Of a stretch of DNA of 64,000 nt, positions 27,855 to 36,278 are shown piece after piece. The number at the start of each line of letters is the position of its first letter. Position 1 is the stretch's first letter. The stretch comes from Mycobacterium gordonae (lineage in GTDB: Bacteria > Actinomycetota > Actinomycetes > Mycobacteriales > Mycobacteriaceae), in the NCBI RefSeq assembly GCF_002101675.1, contig NZ_LQOY01000153.1:1-64000 (forward strand), read 5' to 3'. A program made the translations under genes and the position numbers. Below the pieces are notes generated by a model. The model did no database searches. It was not told the DNA's origin and was given only the letters and a program-made list of their open reading frames with translations.

Positions 27855-27896
27855 CAAGAATCTTTTGAGAAGTTCACAAGCCGTGCGCATGAGGCT
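27855..27896 (+). promoter_or_regulatory. SARP-type direct repeats (box d) with -10 before the DUF732 gene
   Basis: CAAGAAT (27855), TGAGAAG (27866) and CAAGCCG (27877) are spaced 11 bp apart. GAGGCT at 27891, 7 bases after the last heptamer, has the A and T of a weak -10, followed by TTGGTTAAC. The gene starts at 27947, which leaves a leader of about 45 bases. Confidence 0.7.
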
Positions 27897-27946
27897 TTGG
27901 TTAACGCAAACCAGCGTCCACCACCCTCAGTAACACGGAGACACCA

Positions 27947-28282
27947 ATGTTCACTCGTCGTTTCACCGCTTCCCTGGCCGGCACCACCCTGACCGCCGCC
28001 ACGCTCGGCCTCGCCGCCCTCGGTCTGGCCGGCACCGCCGGCGCAAGCACGGCCGACGACGCCTTCATCGCCCAGATCAAGGCCGACGGCATCACGCCGC
28101 CGAGCAGCGCGCGCGCCATCAGCGAGGCACACGCCGTGTGCAGCGCGCTGGACGCCGGACAGTCCAGCAAGCAGGTCATCGCCGGTGTGGCCCAGCGGAC
28201 GGGCCTGAGCAGCAGCGGTGCGCATACCTTCGCCGTCGACGCCGCCAGCGCCTACTGCCCGCAGTACGTCACCACCACCTGA
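27947..28282 (+). CDS. Secreted DUF732 protein (Rv1291c-like)
   Basis: The 111-residue protein has a signal peptide (about 1-34, cleaved near AGA-ST) and a DUF732 domain (about 38-105). The domain has DDAFIAQIKADGITPPSSARAI and two conserved cysteines (AHAVC, AYCPQY) that probably form a disulfide. GGAG precedes the ATG at 27947. It closely resembles what I recall of M. tuberculosis Rv1291c. DUF732 proteins are abundant, small and secreted in mycobacteria, with no settled function. It is preceded by box d. Confidence 0.88.
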   Translation: MFTRRFTASLAGTTLTAATLGLAALGLAGTAGASTADDAFIAQIKADGITPPSSARAISEAHAVCSALDAGQSSKQVIAGVAQRTGLSSSGAHTFAVDAASAYCPQYVTTT

Positions 28283-28297
28283 CCCTCAACCCCGATT

Positions 28298-28326
28298 CGC
28301 CGCCTCACAGATACTGTGGGGCGGCG
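28298..28326. terminator. Hairpin terminator between convergent genes
   Basis: CGCCGCCTCACA (28298-28309), loop GATAC, then TGTGGGGCGGCG (28315-28326) gives a 12-bp stem with one wobble pair, followed by TTT on the plus strand. It separates the DUF732 gene from the convergent secreted-protein gene. Confidence 0.75.
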
Positions 28327-28341
28327 TTTCACTGCGCGGGG

Positions 28342-28839
28342 TCACACGCGAAACGCCGCCACCGGCATCTCGACGCTGCCCTGACACGGGCCGCTGGCGA
28401 TGTCGGTGTGCCAGGTGCCACGCAGTGACCCGTCGGCCTGCGGCGTGTAGAACGCCCACGACTTGGCGGGTGCCCAGACTTTCGAAACCCCCTCTCCCAT
28501 ATAGCAATCCCATTGGAAGTCGAAGCGCTCGACCCACCGGGAACCGTCCCAGTTGTAGTGCGAGGGCACCGAGATCGTCGGGTTGTTGGGCTTGGGACCG
28601 TTATTGGCGGTGGCGACGCATGTGGTAGCCGAACATGCCGTCGAGAAGACATAGTCGGCGCTGAAGGTCGCTTCTGATTGGCCGGCGGCCACGCTGGTGC
28701 CGGTCTTGTCGGCCGCGTAGCGCACCAGCGAGTACTTGCCATTCCACGACGGGCTCGCCGCGTGCAGGGCAGGCGCGCCGAGCACCGAGGCCGTTGCGGC
28801 GAGCACCGCCGAGATCAATCCCAGACGCATCGTGTCCAT
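28342..28839 (-). CDS. Secreted four-cysteine hypothetical protein
   Basis: The 165-residue protein starts at ATG 28839 (an alternative is 28830) with a signal peptide ending near LHA-AS. The mature chain has CSATTCVATA, FQWDCYMG, ADGSLRGTWH and GPCQG, so two disulfides are likely. This matches the spacing pattern of the protein at 17212-17736. Function unknown. The gene is convergent with the DUF732 gene. Confidence 0.8.
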   Translation of the reverse strand: MDTMRLGLISAVLAATASVLGAPALHAASPSWNGKYSLVRYAADKTGTSVAAGQSEATFSADYVFSTACSATTCVATANNGPKPNNPTISVPSHYNWDGSRWVERFDFQWDCYMGEGVSKVWAPAKSWAFYTPQADGSLRGTWHTDIASGPCQGSVEMPVAAFRV

Positions 28840-28888
28840 GCTGTCGCCCCGACGACGCAACACGGTATCGGCGCGGATACGATCCCGC

Positions 28889-29419
28889 TCAGCTCAATTC
28901 GAACTTCGTCGCGCCGAACGGTTCGGCAGTTCCCAGCGCGAAGACCGTGGATAGTCTTACCCGGTAGAGATGCCACGGCGCCGGCCCCGCCGACGGCGCG
29001 CTGAACGGCGCGGTGAGCGCGTCGCCGGCCACCTCGGCCGGCCAACCGTCGGCGGCGTATGTCATTGCGACAGCGGATAACTCTTCCTTGTCGGTAACCC
29101 GCTCGGCGATTCCTTCAATGACGAGGTCGAAGGGTTCGGTGGCGACGCTGAAGGCGCACCGCGGGTCAGCCGTCAGATTGCGCGACTTGCGGGTGGCCGG
29201 TCCGGACGTGAAATACCAGATGCCGTTTACCGATTGCACCCCCACCGCCATCACGTGCGGGCTGCCATCGGGGTTGATGGTGGCCAGCCACGTGGTGTGC
29301 CGTTGCGGGCCAACGGTGCCCGGCGCCTGCGGCAACGGGCCGTCCAACACCGCTTTGACACGGCTCCACTCGATCGGCGGTGTCCCGTAGCCGTCGAGGT
29401 TGCGCTGTGTGATCGTCAT
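28889..29419 (-). CDS. Pyridoxamine 5'-phosphate oxidase-like flavin/F420-binding protein
   Basis: The 176-residue protein has the split-barrel fold signature of the PNPOx family: HTTWLATINPDGSPHVMAVG near residue 42, WYFTSGPATRKSRNLTADPRCAF, and a closing beta strand VYRVRLSTVFAL. In mycobacteria this family includes F420-dependent reductases and haem-binding proteins. The cofactor cannot be read from sequence. It lies 30 bases downstream of the NUDIX gene on the same strand. Confidence 0.85.
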   Translation of the reverse strand: MTITQRNLDGYGTPPIEWSRVKAVLDGPLPQAPGTVGPQRHTTWLATINPDGSPHVMAVGVQSVNGIWYFTSGPATRKSRNLTADPRCAFSVATEPFDLVIEGIAERVTDKEELSAVAMTYAADGWPAEVAGDALTAPFSAPSAGPAPWHLYRVRLSTVFALGTAEPFGATKFELS

Positions 29420-29449
29420 ACCAGGACTGACCGCCGCTGGGCCGAAAGT

Positions 29450-29986
29450 TCATCGACCCCGCAACAGAAACAGGGCGTAGGCCGCAATCGACTGAGCGTC
29501 GGCGATCACACCGTCGCGCATCAGCTGCTCGACCTCCTCGCGCGGGAACCAGGCGCTGCGCATGTCCTGCTCCTCGTGCTCGCGGTCCGCGCGCCCCTCG
29601 GTGATTCCGGTGGCCAGAAACACCCACCCGCGCTGACTGCTCATCCCGGGGGCGACGTCGAGCTGCCCGAGCGCCTCGAACGACGTTGCCCGCAGCCCGG
29701 TTTCCTCCCGCAGCTCGCGCTCGGCGAGCGCGGCGGGTTCCAGGTCAGCCAGATCGGGCGCGGTGCCTTGCGGAAATTCCCAGCGGCGCGCACCGACGGG
29801 ATACCGAAACTGCTCGACCAGCCTCAATCGTGTTCCGTCGTAGGGTATTACGAGCGCATAGGTGGGCTTGTCCACCACGGCGTAGATGCCGGGGCTGCCG
29901 TCGGGCCGGCGGATGTCGTCCTCGCGGAGCACCATCCACGGGTTGCGATAGGCCTCGCGCGACGCGATGGTTTCGATGAAAGGCAC
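29450..29986 (-). CDS. NUDIX hydrolase
   Basis: The 178-residue protein contains the NUDIX box AERELREETGL after FPQGTAPDLADLEPAAL, as in ADP-ribose pyrophosphatase-type enzymes (NPWMVLREDDIRRPDG, then VDKPTYALVIPYDG). It should hydrolyse a nucleoside diphosphate linked to X. I take the GTG at 29986. An ATG at 30052 would add 22 residues, and the longer frame has no ribosome site. Confidence 0.85.
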   Translation of the reverse strand: MPFIETIASREAYRNPWMVLREDDIRRPDGSPGIYAVVDKPTYALVIPYDGTRLRLVEQFRYPVGARRWEFPQGTAPDLADLEPAALAERELREETGLRATSFEALGQLDVAPGMSSQRGWVFLATGITEGRADREHEEQDMRSAWFPREEVEQLMRDGVIADAQSIAAYALFLLRGR

Positions 29987-30186
29987 CTGGCCAGTATCGG
30001 GGTCAGTACCGCGCCGTGGTGCCGCGGCCGTCCCGATAAGGCCCCCTGCCATTGCAGCCGGTGTCGCTCGCGACAAAGATAGGTCCCGAATCGACGCACA
30101 AGCGCGTCCTTGCTGGCGTTGTCCGGCGCGGTGACCGATAGTCAGTTCAAGCCGGCCGACGCCCATCTCATCGGGAGTGGGTGTTC

Positions 30187-31923
30187 ATGCGGGACAACTC
30201 ATGGCGGAGCGGGCGGGACATGGTGCGTCACATCATCGTCAGCGGTGACGATGCGTTGGCAGCGACGATCATCGAGGAACTCAACAAGGTCGGCGCCAAT
30301 GTCGCGATGCTGACCGGCGACAACCTCGTCGGGGTCGACCTCAGCAATGCCGATGCGGTGGTGTGCGTCGGGGACGACGACGCGAAGAACCTCGAAATCG
30401 CTTTGCTCGCACGAAAAGCCAATCCCCATGTGCGGGTGGTCGCCCGGCTGGCCAACGACGTGTTGCGCGAGGCAATGGCCGCCGACAACGGCCCGGGCGC
30501 GATTCTGGACGTCGCCGATCTCGCCGCCCCCTCGGTGGTCGAATCGGTTCTGGCCTATACCGCGCACCCTTTCGAGGTAGCCGGCATCCGGTTCGTGGTC
30601 TCGAGGTCCGAAGCGCCGCGGGATGCGACCTTGCGCGAAATCTATGGCGACCTGGCGCCGGTCGCGGTGATCGGCGGCAAGGAGTCCCCCGCTCCCGGCG
30701 AGGTGGTGGCGTGTCCGGGCCGGGACCTGCAGGTCCGCGCCGGTGATTGGACCGTGATGATCGGCACCGCCGAGGAGGTGACCGCCCGCGGAATGACCGT
30801 GCCCCGGCCGGTGCCGAACCGCTCCGGCCGGCCCCGGATGCACCGTGGCATCGATGCCGCGCGCACCTTGCGCGACGAAGTGAACCCGATGTTCTTCCGG
30901 GCGCTGGGAGCGGCGCTGGCGTTGCTGGTGGGGTCGACAGTATTGCTGCGCTACGCCTACCAGATGCCCGGCATGAGCTGGATCGACGCGTTGTACTTCA
31001 CCACCGAAACGATCGCGACGGTCGGCTACGGCGACTTCAACTTCTTCAACCAGCCAATCTGGCTGCGGCTGTACAGCATCATGTTGATGTTCGCCGGCGT
31101 CACCACCACCGCGCTGCTGGTGGCCTTCATCGCCGACCTGCTGCTCTCGCGCCGCTTCGTCCGCTCGGCCGGGCGCTCAAGGGTGCGCCACATGCGCAAC
31201 CACATCATCGTCGTCGGGCTGGGTTCCTTCGGCAGCCGGGTGATCAGCGACCTGACCGCCGCCGGCCGCGACGTCGCCGTCATCGAACTCGACGAAAACA
31301 ACCGCTACCTGGCGGCGGCGGCCGAACTCGATGTACCGGTGATTTTCGGCGACGCGACACTGCGCCAGACGCTGGAATACGCCGGGATCGAAAAGGCCCG
31401 AGCGGTGGCCGTGCTGACCCAGGACGACATGGTCAACATCGAGGTCGGCATCGTCTTGCGGGAGATGTTGGGCGCCCGCCCCCACCGCAAGCTGCACCGC
31501 AAGGACGTGCCGTTGGTGCTGCGGGTGTACGACCGGTCGCTGGGTTCGGCGGTGGCCCAGCGATTCGGGTTCGACAACGTGCGCTCGACGGTAGATCTGG
31601 CGGCGCCCTGGTTCATCGGCGCCGCGATGGGACTTCAGGTGCTGGGGACGTTCTCCGTCGGGCAACGCTCTTTCATGGTCGGCGGGATGTGCGTCGCGTC
31701 GGGCAGCGAGCTCGACGGCAAGCCCATGCACGAGCTGTCCACCCAAGTCCGTGTCATCGCGATCACCGGTCCCGACGGGCAGGTCAAGCTGCACCCGCGC
31801 CGCGACGCGCGATTGGAGGGCGGCGACACGGTTTACCTGGTGGGCCCGTACCGCGAACTGCTGGCCACCCTGCGCAAGGGACAGCCGTCGGACCAGTCGG
31901 TGGACAGCATGCGGGCCGGCTGA
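30187..31923 (+). CDS. Potassium channel with RCK domains before and after the pore
   Basis: The 578-residue protein has an N-terminal TrkA-N-like domain (about 10-100, VSGDDALAATIIEEL, so the dinucleotide loop is degenerate) and a following TrkA-C-like part. A two-transmembrane pore follows at about 235-320, with selectivity filter TVGYGD. A second TrkA-N domain (GLGSFGSRVISDL) and a C-terminal TrkA-C (about 500-565) complete it. Ion channels usually put RCK domains only after the pore. I start at ATG 30187, 9 bases after GGAG. Upstream, the gene is divergent from the NUDIX gene. Confidence 0.88.
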   Translation: MRDNSWRSGRDMVRHIIVSGDDALAATIIEELNKVGANVAMLTGDNLVGVDLSNADAVVCVGDDDAKNLEIALLARKANPHVRVVARLANDVLREAMAADNGPGAILDVADLAAPSVVESVLAYTAHPFEVAGIRFVVSRSEAPRDATLREIYGDLAPVAVIGGKESPAPGEVVACPGRDLQVRAGDWTVMIGTAEEVTARGMTVPRPVPNRSGRPRMHRGIDAARTLRDEVNPMFFRALGAALALLVGSTVLLRYAYQMPGMSWIDALYFTTETIATVGYGDFNFFNQPIWLRLYSIMLMFAGVTTTALLVAFIADLLLSRRFVRSAGRSRVRHMRNHIIVVGLGSFGSRVISDLTAAGRDVAVIELDENNRYLAAAAELDVPVIFGDATLRQTLEYAGIEKARAVAVLTQDDMVNIEVGIVLREMLGARPHRKLHRKDVPLVLRVYDRSLGSAVAQRFGFDNVRSTVDLAAPWFIGAAMGLQVLGTFSVGQRSFMVGGMCVASGSELDGKPMHELSTQVRVIAITGPDGQVKLHPRRDARLEGGDTVYLVGPYRELLATLRKGQPSDQSVDSMRAG

Positions 31924-32802
31924 CTACAACGCGGCGACGACGTCAGCGGCCCGGCGCAGCTGCTCGATGTCGGAACTGGTGGGGATGAGTTGCACTTCAT
32001 GGGTTCCGATGTCGGCGAACCTCTTCAAGACCGCCACCAGTTCATCCTCGGTGCCCGCCCATCCGGTCATCGGCGCCATGGCGTCGACATACTCGGCCGG
32101 GATCCAGTTCATGTACCGCCGCAAGTGCCGGTGCACCTGGCCGCGGGCGTCATCAGCCGGGCCGAACGCGAACCAGAACGACGTTGCCAGGTGCGGCTCC
32201 GGTTTGCCGGCCTCTGCCCAGGCGGTGCGCGCCACGTCGAACAGCTCGTTCTGCTTGGCGACATCGAGGTCCAAGGTGGTTCCGGCCATTCCCCCGGCCC
32301 AGGCGGCGGCGCTACGGACGGTTTTGGGTCCGATCGTGCCGACATGCAGTGGCGGGCCACCTTGCTGGACCGGCGAGGGCCCCACCGGCCGCACCGAATC
32401 CGTGGTCTTCTCCCCGGCCCACACGCGCTTCATGACCGCGACGCGTTCGGCCATGCCGCGGATGGTCTGCGTCTTCGGGTCGGCGCCCACGGCGTTGTAG
32501 TCCTCATGGCGTCCCCCGACCCCGATTCCTACGGTGAGCCGCCCGCCGCTGAGCATGTCACCGGTGGCCAGGCCCTTGGCCAGCATCACCGGGTCGTGCA
32601 GCTGCGGCACGATCACCGTCGTCACCAGCCGCACCCGCTGCGTCCACGCTGAGATGGCGCCCAGCAGTGTCAGGCTGTCGGGGTTGTCGAAGGCGATGCG
32701 CTCGCCCCAGCACAGTGACGAGAACGGGCCCTCGTCGATCGCCTGCGCCCATTGGCGCAGCAGCGCCGCGTCCAGGTCGGGCTCCATCACGGGCATGGTC
32801 AT
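31924..32802 (-). CDS. LLM-class F420-dependent oxidoreductase
   Basis: The 292-residue protein has the luciferase-like monooxygenase fold of mycobacterial F420 enzymes: GPFSSLCWGERIAFDNPDS, LTVGIGVGGRHEDYNAVG, and GTIGPKTVRSAAAWAGGM near the cofactor site. Substrate unknown. ATG 32802 follows ATAGGT. The gene immediately follows the channel stop on the opposite strand and is divergent from a VOC gene 38 bases away. Confidence 0.88.
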   Translation of the reverse strand: MTMPVMEPDLDAALLRQWAQAIDEGPFSSLCWGERIAFDNPDSLTLLGAISAWTQRVRLVTTVIVPQLHDPVMLAKGLATGDMLSGGRLTVGIGVGGRHEDYNAVGADPKTQTIRGMAERVAVMKRVWAGEKTTDSVRPVGPSPVQQGGPPLHVGTIGPKTVRSAAAWAGGMAGTTLDLDVAKQNELFDVARTAWAEAGKPEPHLATSFWFAFGPADDARGQVHRHLRRYMNWIPAEYVDAMAPMTGWAGTEDELVAVLKRFADIGTHEVQLIPTSSDIEQLRRAADVVAAL

Positions 32803-32840
32803 ACCTATCTGCACACAAGTGATTCTGGCAGCATGGGCGG

Positions 32841-33254
32841 ATGGCATTAACGAGCACGTCAATCGCCCACGTCCGGCTCACCGTCACCGACATCGAGCGG
32901 TCGCGGCGGTTCTACGAGAGCGTGTTCGACTGGCCGGTGCTCATCGAGGCGCCGGAGAACGCCGACGAGGCGACGCGGCGCCGGCTGGGCTTTCTGTTCG
33001 GCGGCGTCATCTACGACATGGGTGGCGCGCTGCTCGGGTTGCGGCCGGTGGCCGATGATCGCTTCGACGAGAACCGGTGCGGCCTGGACCACATCGCGTT
33101 CCGGCTCTCGAGTAAGCCTGAATTGGACTCTGCGGCAGACCATTTGGACGAGTTGGGGATCGCCCACGAGCCGGTCAAGGACATCGGGCCGTCCTACATT
33201 TTGGAGTTCCGCGACCCGGACAACATTGCTTTGGAGCTCACTGCCCCGAAGTAG
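32841..33254 (+). CDS. VOC-superfamily protein
   Basis: The 137-residue single VOC domain has AHVRLTVTDIERSRRFYESVF in the first module and YILEFRDPDNIALELTAPK in the second, with His and Glu at ligand positions (AHVRL, ALEL, LDHIAF). It may be a glyoxalase- or dioxygenase-like metalloprotein. A second VOC gene follows beyond the tandem repeat. Confidence 0.85.
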   Translation: MALTSTSIAHVRLTVTDIERSRRFYESVFDWPVLIEAPENADEATRRRLGFLFGGVIYDMGGALLGLRPVADDRFDENRCGLDHIAFRLSSKPELDSAADHLDELGIAHEPVKDIGPSYILEFRDPDNIALELTAPK

Positions 33255-33280
33255 GTCCTTGGGTGTGCGCGGCGTTGCCG

Positions 33281-33518
33281 GTGGCGCGAGGGTCCGCAAA
33301 TGTACGGCCGCGACGGCGTGTCGGTGGCAACACGCGGGCGCTCGCCACAGGCCGGGGGCCGGCCGTGGCGCGAGGGTCCGCAAATGCACGGCCGCGAGGG
33401 CGTGTCGGTGGCAACACGCGGGCGCTCGCCACAGGCCGGGGGCCGGCGGTGGCGCGAGGGTCCGCAAATGCACGGCCGCGGCGGCGTGTCAGTGGCAACA
33501 CGCGGGCGCTCGCCACAG
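33281..33518. repeat. 84-bp tandem repeat, about 2.8 copies
   Basis: Copies start at 33281, 33365 and 33449 with a period of exactly 84 bp. The third is cut at about 33518. Each contains GTGGCGCGAGGGTCCGCAAA and the inverted pair GCGTGT/ACACGC. Differences between copies are few. The period is a multiple of three and the array ends just before the ribosome site of the next gene, as in MIRU-VNTR loci of mycobacteria. Confidence 0.9.
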
Positions 33519-33532
33519 AGAGAGGATGAACT

Positions 33533-33919
33533 ATGAGTATCAGCTTCAACCACACCATCGTCGCGTCCCGCGACAAGCGGGAGTCCGCGGAGTTCCTGAG
33601 CGAATTGTTCGGCCTGCCCAGCCCTACGCCGTTCGGCCCGTTTCTGGTCGTGGCGCTCGACCACGGCGCCAGCCTCGACTACGCCGACACGCCCGACGGC
33701 GAACAGATCCGTCCACAGCACTACGCGTTCCTGGTCTCCGAAGCGGAGTTCGACGCCATCTACGGCAAGATCACGGCCCGGGGCCTCAACCACTGGGCGG
33801 ACCCGCGCGCCCAGCGACCCGGCGAAATCAACACCCGCGACGGCGGCCGCGGCGTCTACTTCCGCGACCCGTCCGGCCACGCGATGGAGATTCTCACCCG
33901 GCCCTATGGCTCGGTCTAA
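33533..33919 (+). CDS. VOC-superfamily protein
   Basis: The 128-residue VOC domain has FNHTIVASRDKRESAEFLSELFGL and GVYFRDPSGHAMEILTRPY. The metal ligands His (NHT), His (QHYAF) and Glu (MEIL) are in place. It is preceded by GAGAGGA and by the 84-bp repeat array. Its stop overlaps the convergent Rrf2 gene by 4 bases. Confidence 0.85.
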   Translation: MSISFNHTIVASRDKRESAEFLSELFGLPSPTPFGPFLVVALDHGASLDYADTPDGEQIRPQHYAFLVSEAEFDAIYGKITARGLNHWADPRAQRPGEINTRDGGRGVYFRDPSGHAMEILTRPYGSV

Positions 33920-34398
33920 CCGCGGGGCGCCCCGGGCCGGCGGCTGCTCTCCTGGTCGCGGTAGTCGTCGGCCATTTGCGCGACATGCTCGGGCAGGGTG
34001 CCGTTGGCGACATCAGCCACGGTCGTTTCCTCCAGCACCGACCGCATGCTGGCGCGCAAAGCCCGCCACACGTCGGTCAGTGCGACGGTCGGGCCGGAAT
34101 AGGGCAGATCACCCAGCCCGATGTCGCGGACGCTGGCCAGTGGCCCGTCGATGCACCGCAGCACATCGGCGATGCTGATCTCGGTTCCGGGACGGGCGAG
34201 TTCGTAGCCTCCCTCGCGTCCCCGGTGACTGCGCACCAGGCGGTCGGTGCGCAGATTGGTCAGGATGTCGACCAGAAACTGCGGCGGGATGCCCTGGGCC
34301 TGGGCCAGCTCGTCGGTCTTGACCAGGGTGCCGCTGGGTACCGTCGCGAGCTGGACCATCGCCCGCACGGCGTATTCCGCCTTGGCCGACATCCGCAT
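33916..34398 (-). CDS. Rrf2-family transcriptional regulator
   Basis: The 160-residue protein has the Rrf2 winged helix (MSAKAEYAVRAMVQLA, then LAQAQGIPPQFLVDILTNLRTDRLVRSHRGREGGYELAR). It contains a single cysteine (RCIDG), not the three that bind an iron-sulfur cluster in IscR, so a cluster-type sensor is unlikely. It lies upstream of the cysD-cysNC operon in the same direction. A role in sulfur control is possible by analogy with CymR, but is inferred. Confidence 0.88.
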   Translation of the reverse strand: MRMSAKAEYAVRAMVQLATVPSGTLVKTDELAQAQGIPPQFLVDILTNLRTDRLVRSHRGREGGYELARPGTEISIADVLRCIDGPLASVRDIGLGDLPYSGPTVALTDVWRALRASMRSVLEETTVADVANGTLPEHVAQMADDYRDQESSRRPGAPRG

Positions 34399-34433
34399 GA
34401 CCAGGATTGTGCCAGCCCCGCGTGTCGGGCTCC

Positions 34434-36278
34434 TTAGGCGCGCACTTCCAGCAGGTCGATCACACTTTGCGCCTGCTCTTCGACGCTGCGGTCGGCGGTG
34501 AGCCGCAGATCCGGGTTCTTGGGCCGCTGATACGGGCTGTCGATCCCGGTGAAGTGCGTGATCTCCCCCGCGCGGGCTTTGGCGTACAACCCCTTAGGGT
34601 CGCGCCGTTCGCACTCCTTGAGCGGGGTGTCGCAGAACACCTCGAAGAATTGAAATCCGGCGTCGGCGTGGACTTTTCGAGCCATCTCACGGTGCTCGGC
34701 CAGTGGGCTGATGGCCGGCACCAGCACGATCTGACCGGAATCGGCCAGCAGTGTGGCCACATGCGCCAGCCGGCGCAGGTTCTCCGCCCGGTCGGCCATG
34801 CTGAAGCCCAGGTCGGCGTTCAGGCCGTGCCGCAGGTTGTCGCCGTCGAGAACGTAAGCGGGAATGCCTTTCTCGAGCAGTTTCTGCTCGACGAGCATCG
34901 CCACTGACGACTTTCCCGCGCCAGACAAACCGGTGAGCCACACCGTCTTGCCCTGAATCGCGCGATCGCCGGCGGTGACCAGCGATTTGTGCCGCACGGT
35001 GTTCGGGCTGGCCTGCTGCGCCGCGACGTCGCGCAATACCATGCCCGCCGCCACGGTGCCGTTGGTGTCGGGATCGATCAGGATGAACGACCCGGTGCTG
35101 GCGTTGCGGGAGTACTCGTCGAGCAGCAGGGGCACCTGGGTGCGCAACGAGATGCGGCCGAGTTCGTTCAGTTTGAGCGCCGTCGCCGTCTTGTCACGGT
35201 GCAAGGTGTTGACGTCAAGCCGGTAGTCCAGTCCGGTAATCCGCGCCCTTGTGGTCCGGGTGGTGTGTTTGATGACGTAGTCGCGGCCGGGCTCCAGTGC
35301 CGATCCGTCAGCCATCCAACAGACGGTCGCATCGAACTGCTGGGTGACGCGGGGCTGATTGTTGGTGCGGGCGATCATGTCGCCGCGGGAGATGTCGATG
35401 TCGTCGGTCAGGCTCAGCGACACCGCCATAGGCGGAAATGCCTCTGTCACAGGACCATTCGGGCCTTCGATGGCGCCGATCCGGGTCGTCTTGCCGACCG
35501 GCAATACCACCACCTCGTCGCCGGGACGCATCACGCCGCTGGCCACGGTGCCGGCGTAACTGCGGTGATCCTGGTGTTCGTGCGTGTGCGGCCGGATGAC
35601 GTACTGCACGGGAAACCGGACGTCGACCAGGTTGCGGTCGCCGGCGATGAAGACCTCTTCGAGGTGGGACAGCAGGGCCGGCCCCTCATACCAAGGCGTC
35701 TTGTCGGATTTTGTCACCACGTTGTCGCCGTGCAGCGCGGAGATCGGGATGGTGGCGACGTCCTGCACATCCAGGCGCGCCGCGAAGGCGTGGAAGTCGT
35801 CCCGGATCGCCTCGAATTGCTCCTTGTCCCAACCGATCAGGTCCATCTTGTTGACGGCCAGCACAATGTGCTGGATGCCCAGCAGCGAGGCGAGGAACGC
35901 GTGCCGGCGGGACTGCTCCAGCAGGCCGTGCCGCGCGTCGACCAGCACGATCACCAGCTGCGCGGTGGAGGCACCGGTCACCATGTTGCGGGTGTACTGG
36001 ATGTGCCCCGGCGTATCGGCGATGATGAATTTCCGCTTGGGAGTGGCGAAGTAGCGATAGGCGACGTCGATGGTGATGCCCTGCTCGCGTTCGGCCCGCA
36101 GCCCGTCGGTGACCAATGCGAGGTCGGTGTAGTCGTGACCGCGGTCTTTCGACGTCTTCTCGACGGCCGCCCACTGGTCCTCCATCACCGCCTTGGAGTC
36201 GTAGAGCAATCGCCCGATCAGCGTGGACTTGCCGTCGTCGACCGAGCCTGCGGTCGCCAGTCGCAACAGTGTCGCCAT
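34434..36278 (-). CDS. cysN: Bifunctional sulfate adenylyltransferase subunit 1/adenylylsulfate kinase
   Basis: CysNC couples GTP hydrolysis to APS formation with CysD and then phosphorylates APS to PAPS. The 614-residue protein has an EF-Tu-like GTPase domain (GSVDDGKSTLIGRLLYDSK, DTPGH, NKMDL), beta-barrel domains (about 230-430) and a C-terminal APS kinase domain starting near 440 with WLTGLSGAGKSSVA. It overlaps the cysD stop by 1 base (TGATG). This fusion is the normal mycobacterial form. Confidence 0.97.
   Translation of the reverse strand: MATLLRLATAGSVDDGKSTLIGRLLYDSKAVMEDQWAAVEKTSKDRGHDYTDLALVTDGLRAEREQGITIDVAYRYFATPKRKFIIADTPGHIQYTRNMVTGASTAQLVIVLVDARHGLLEQSRRHAFLASLLGIQHIVLAVNKMDLIGWDKEQFEAIRDDFHAFAARLDVQDVATIPISALHGDNVVTKSDKTPWYEGPALLSHLEEVFIAGDRNLVDVRFPVQYVIRPHTHEHQDHRSYAGTVASGVMRPGDEVVVLPVGKTTRIGAIEGPNGPVTEAFPPMAVSLSLTDDIDISRGDMIARTNNQPRVTQQFDATVCWMADGSALEPGRDYVIKHTTRTTRARITGLDYRLDVNTLHRDKTATALKLNELGRISLRTQVPLLLDEYSRNASTGSFILIDPDTNGTVAAGMVLRDVAAQQASPNTVRHKSLVTAGDRAIQGKTVWLTGLSGAGKSSVAMLVEQKLLEKGIPAYVLDGDNLRHGLNADLGFSMADRAENLRRLAHVATLLADSGQIVLVPAISPLAEHREMARKVHADAGFQFFEVFCDTPLKECERRDPKGLYAKARAGEITHFTGIDSPYQRPKNPDLRLTADRSVEEQAQSVIDLLEVRA

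Noticed and set aside
33281..33518. CRISPR array
   Set aside because: The 84-bp units abut directly with no unique spacers, and no cas genes are present.
33263..33529. Open frames reading through the tandem repeat
   Set aside because: Several frames stay open in this GC-rich repeat and give repetitive peptides, with no start or family; treated as repeat DNA.
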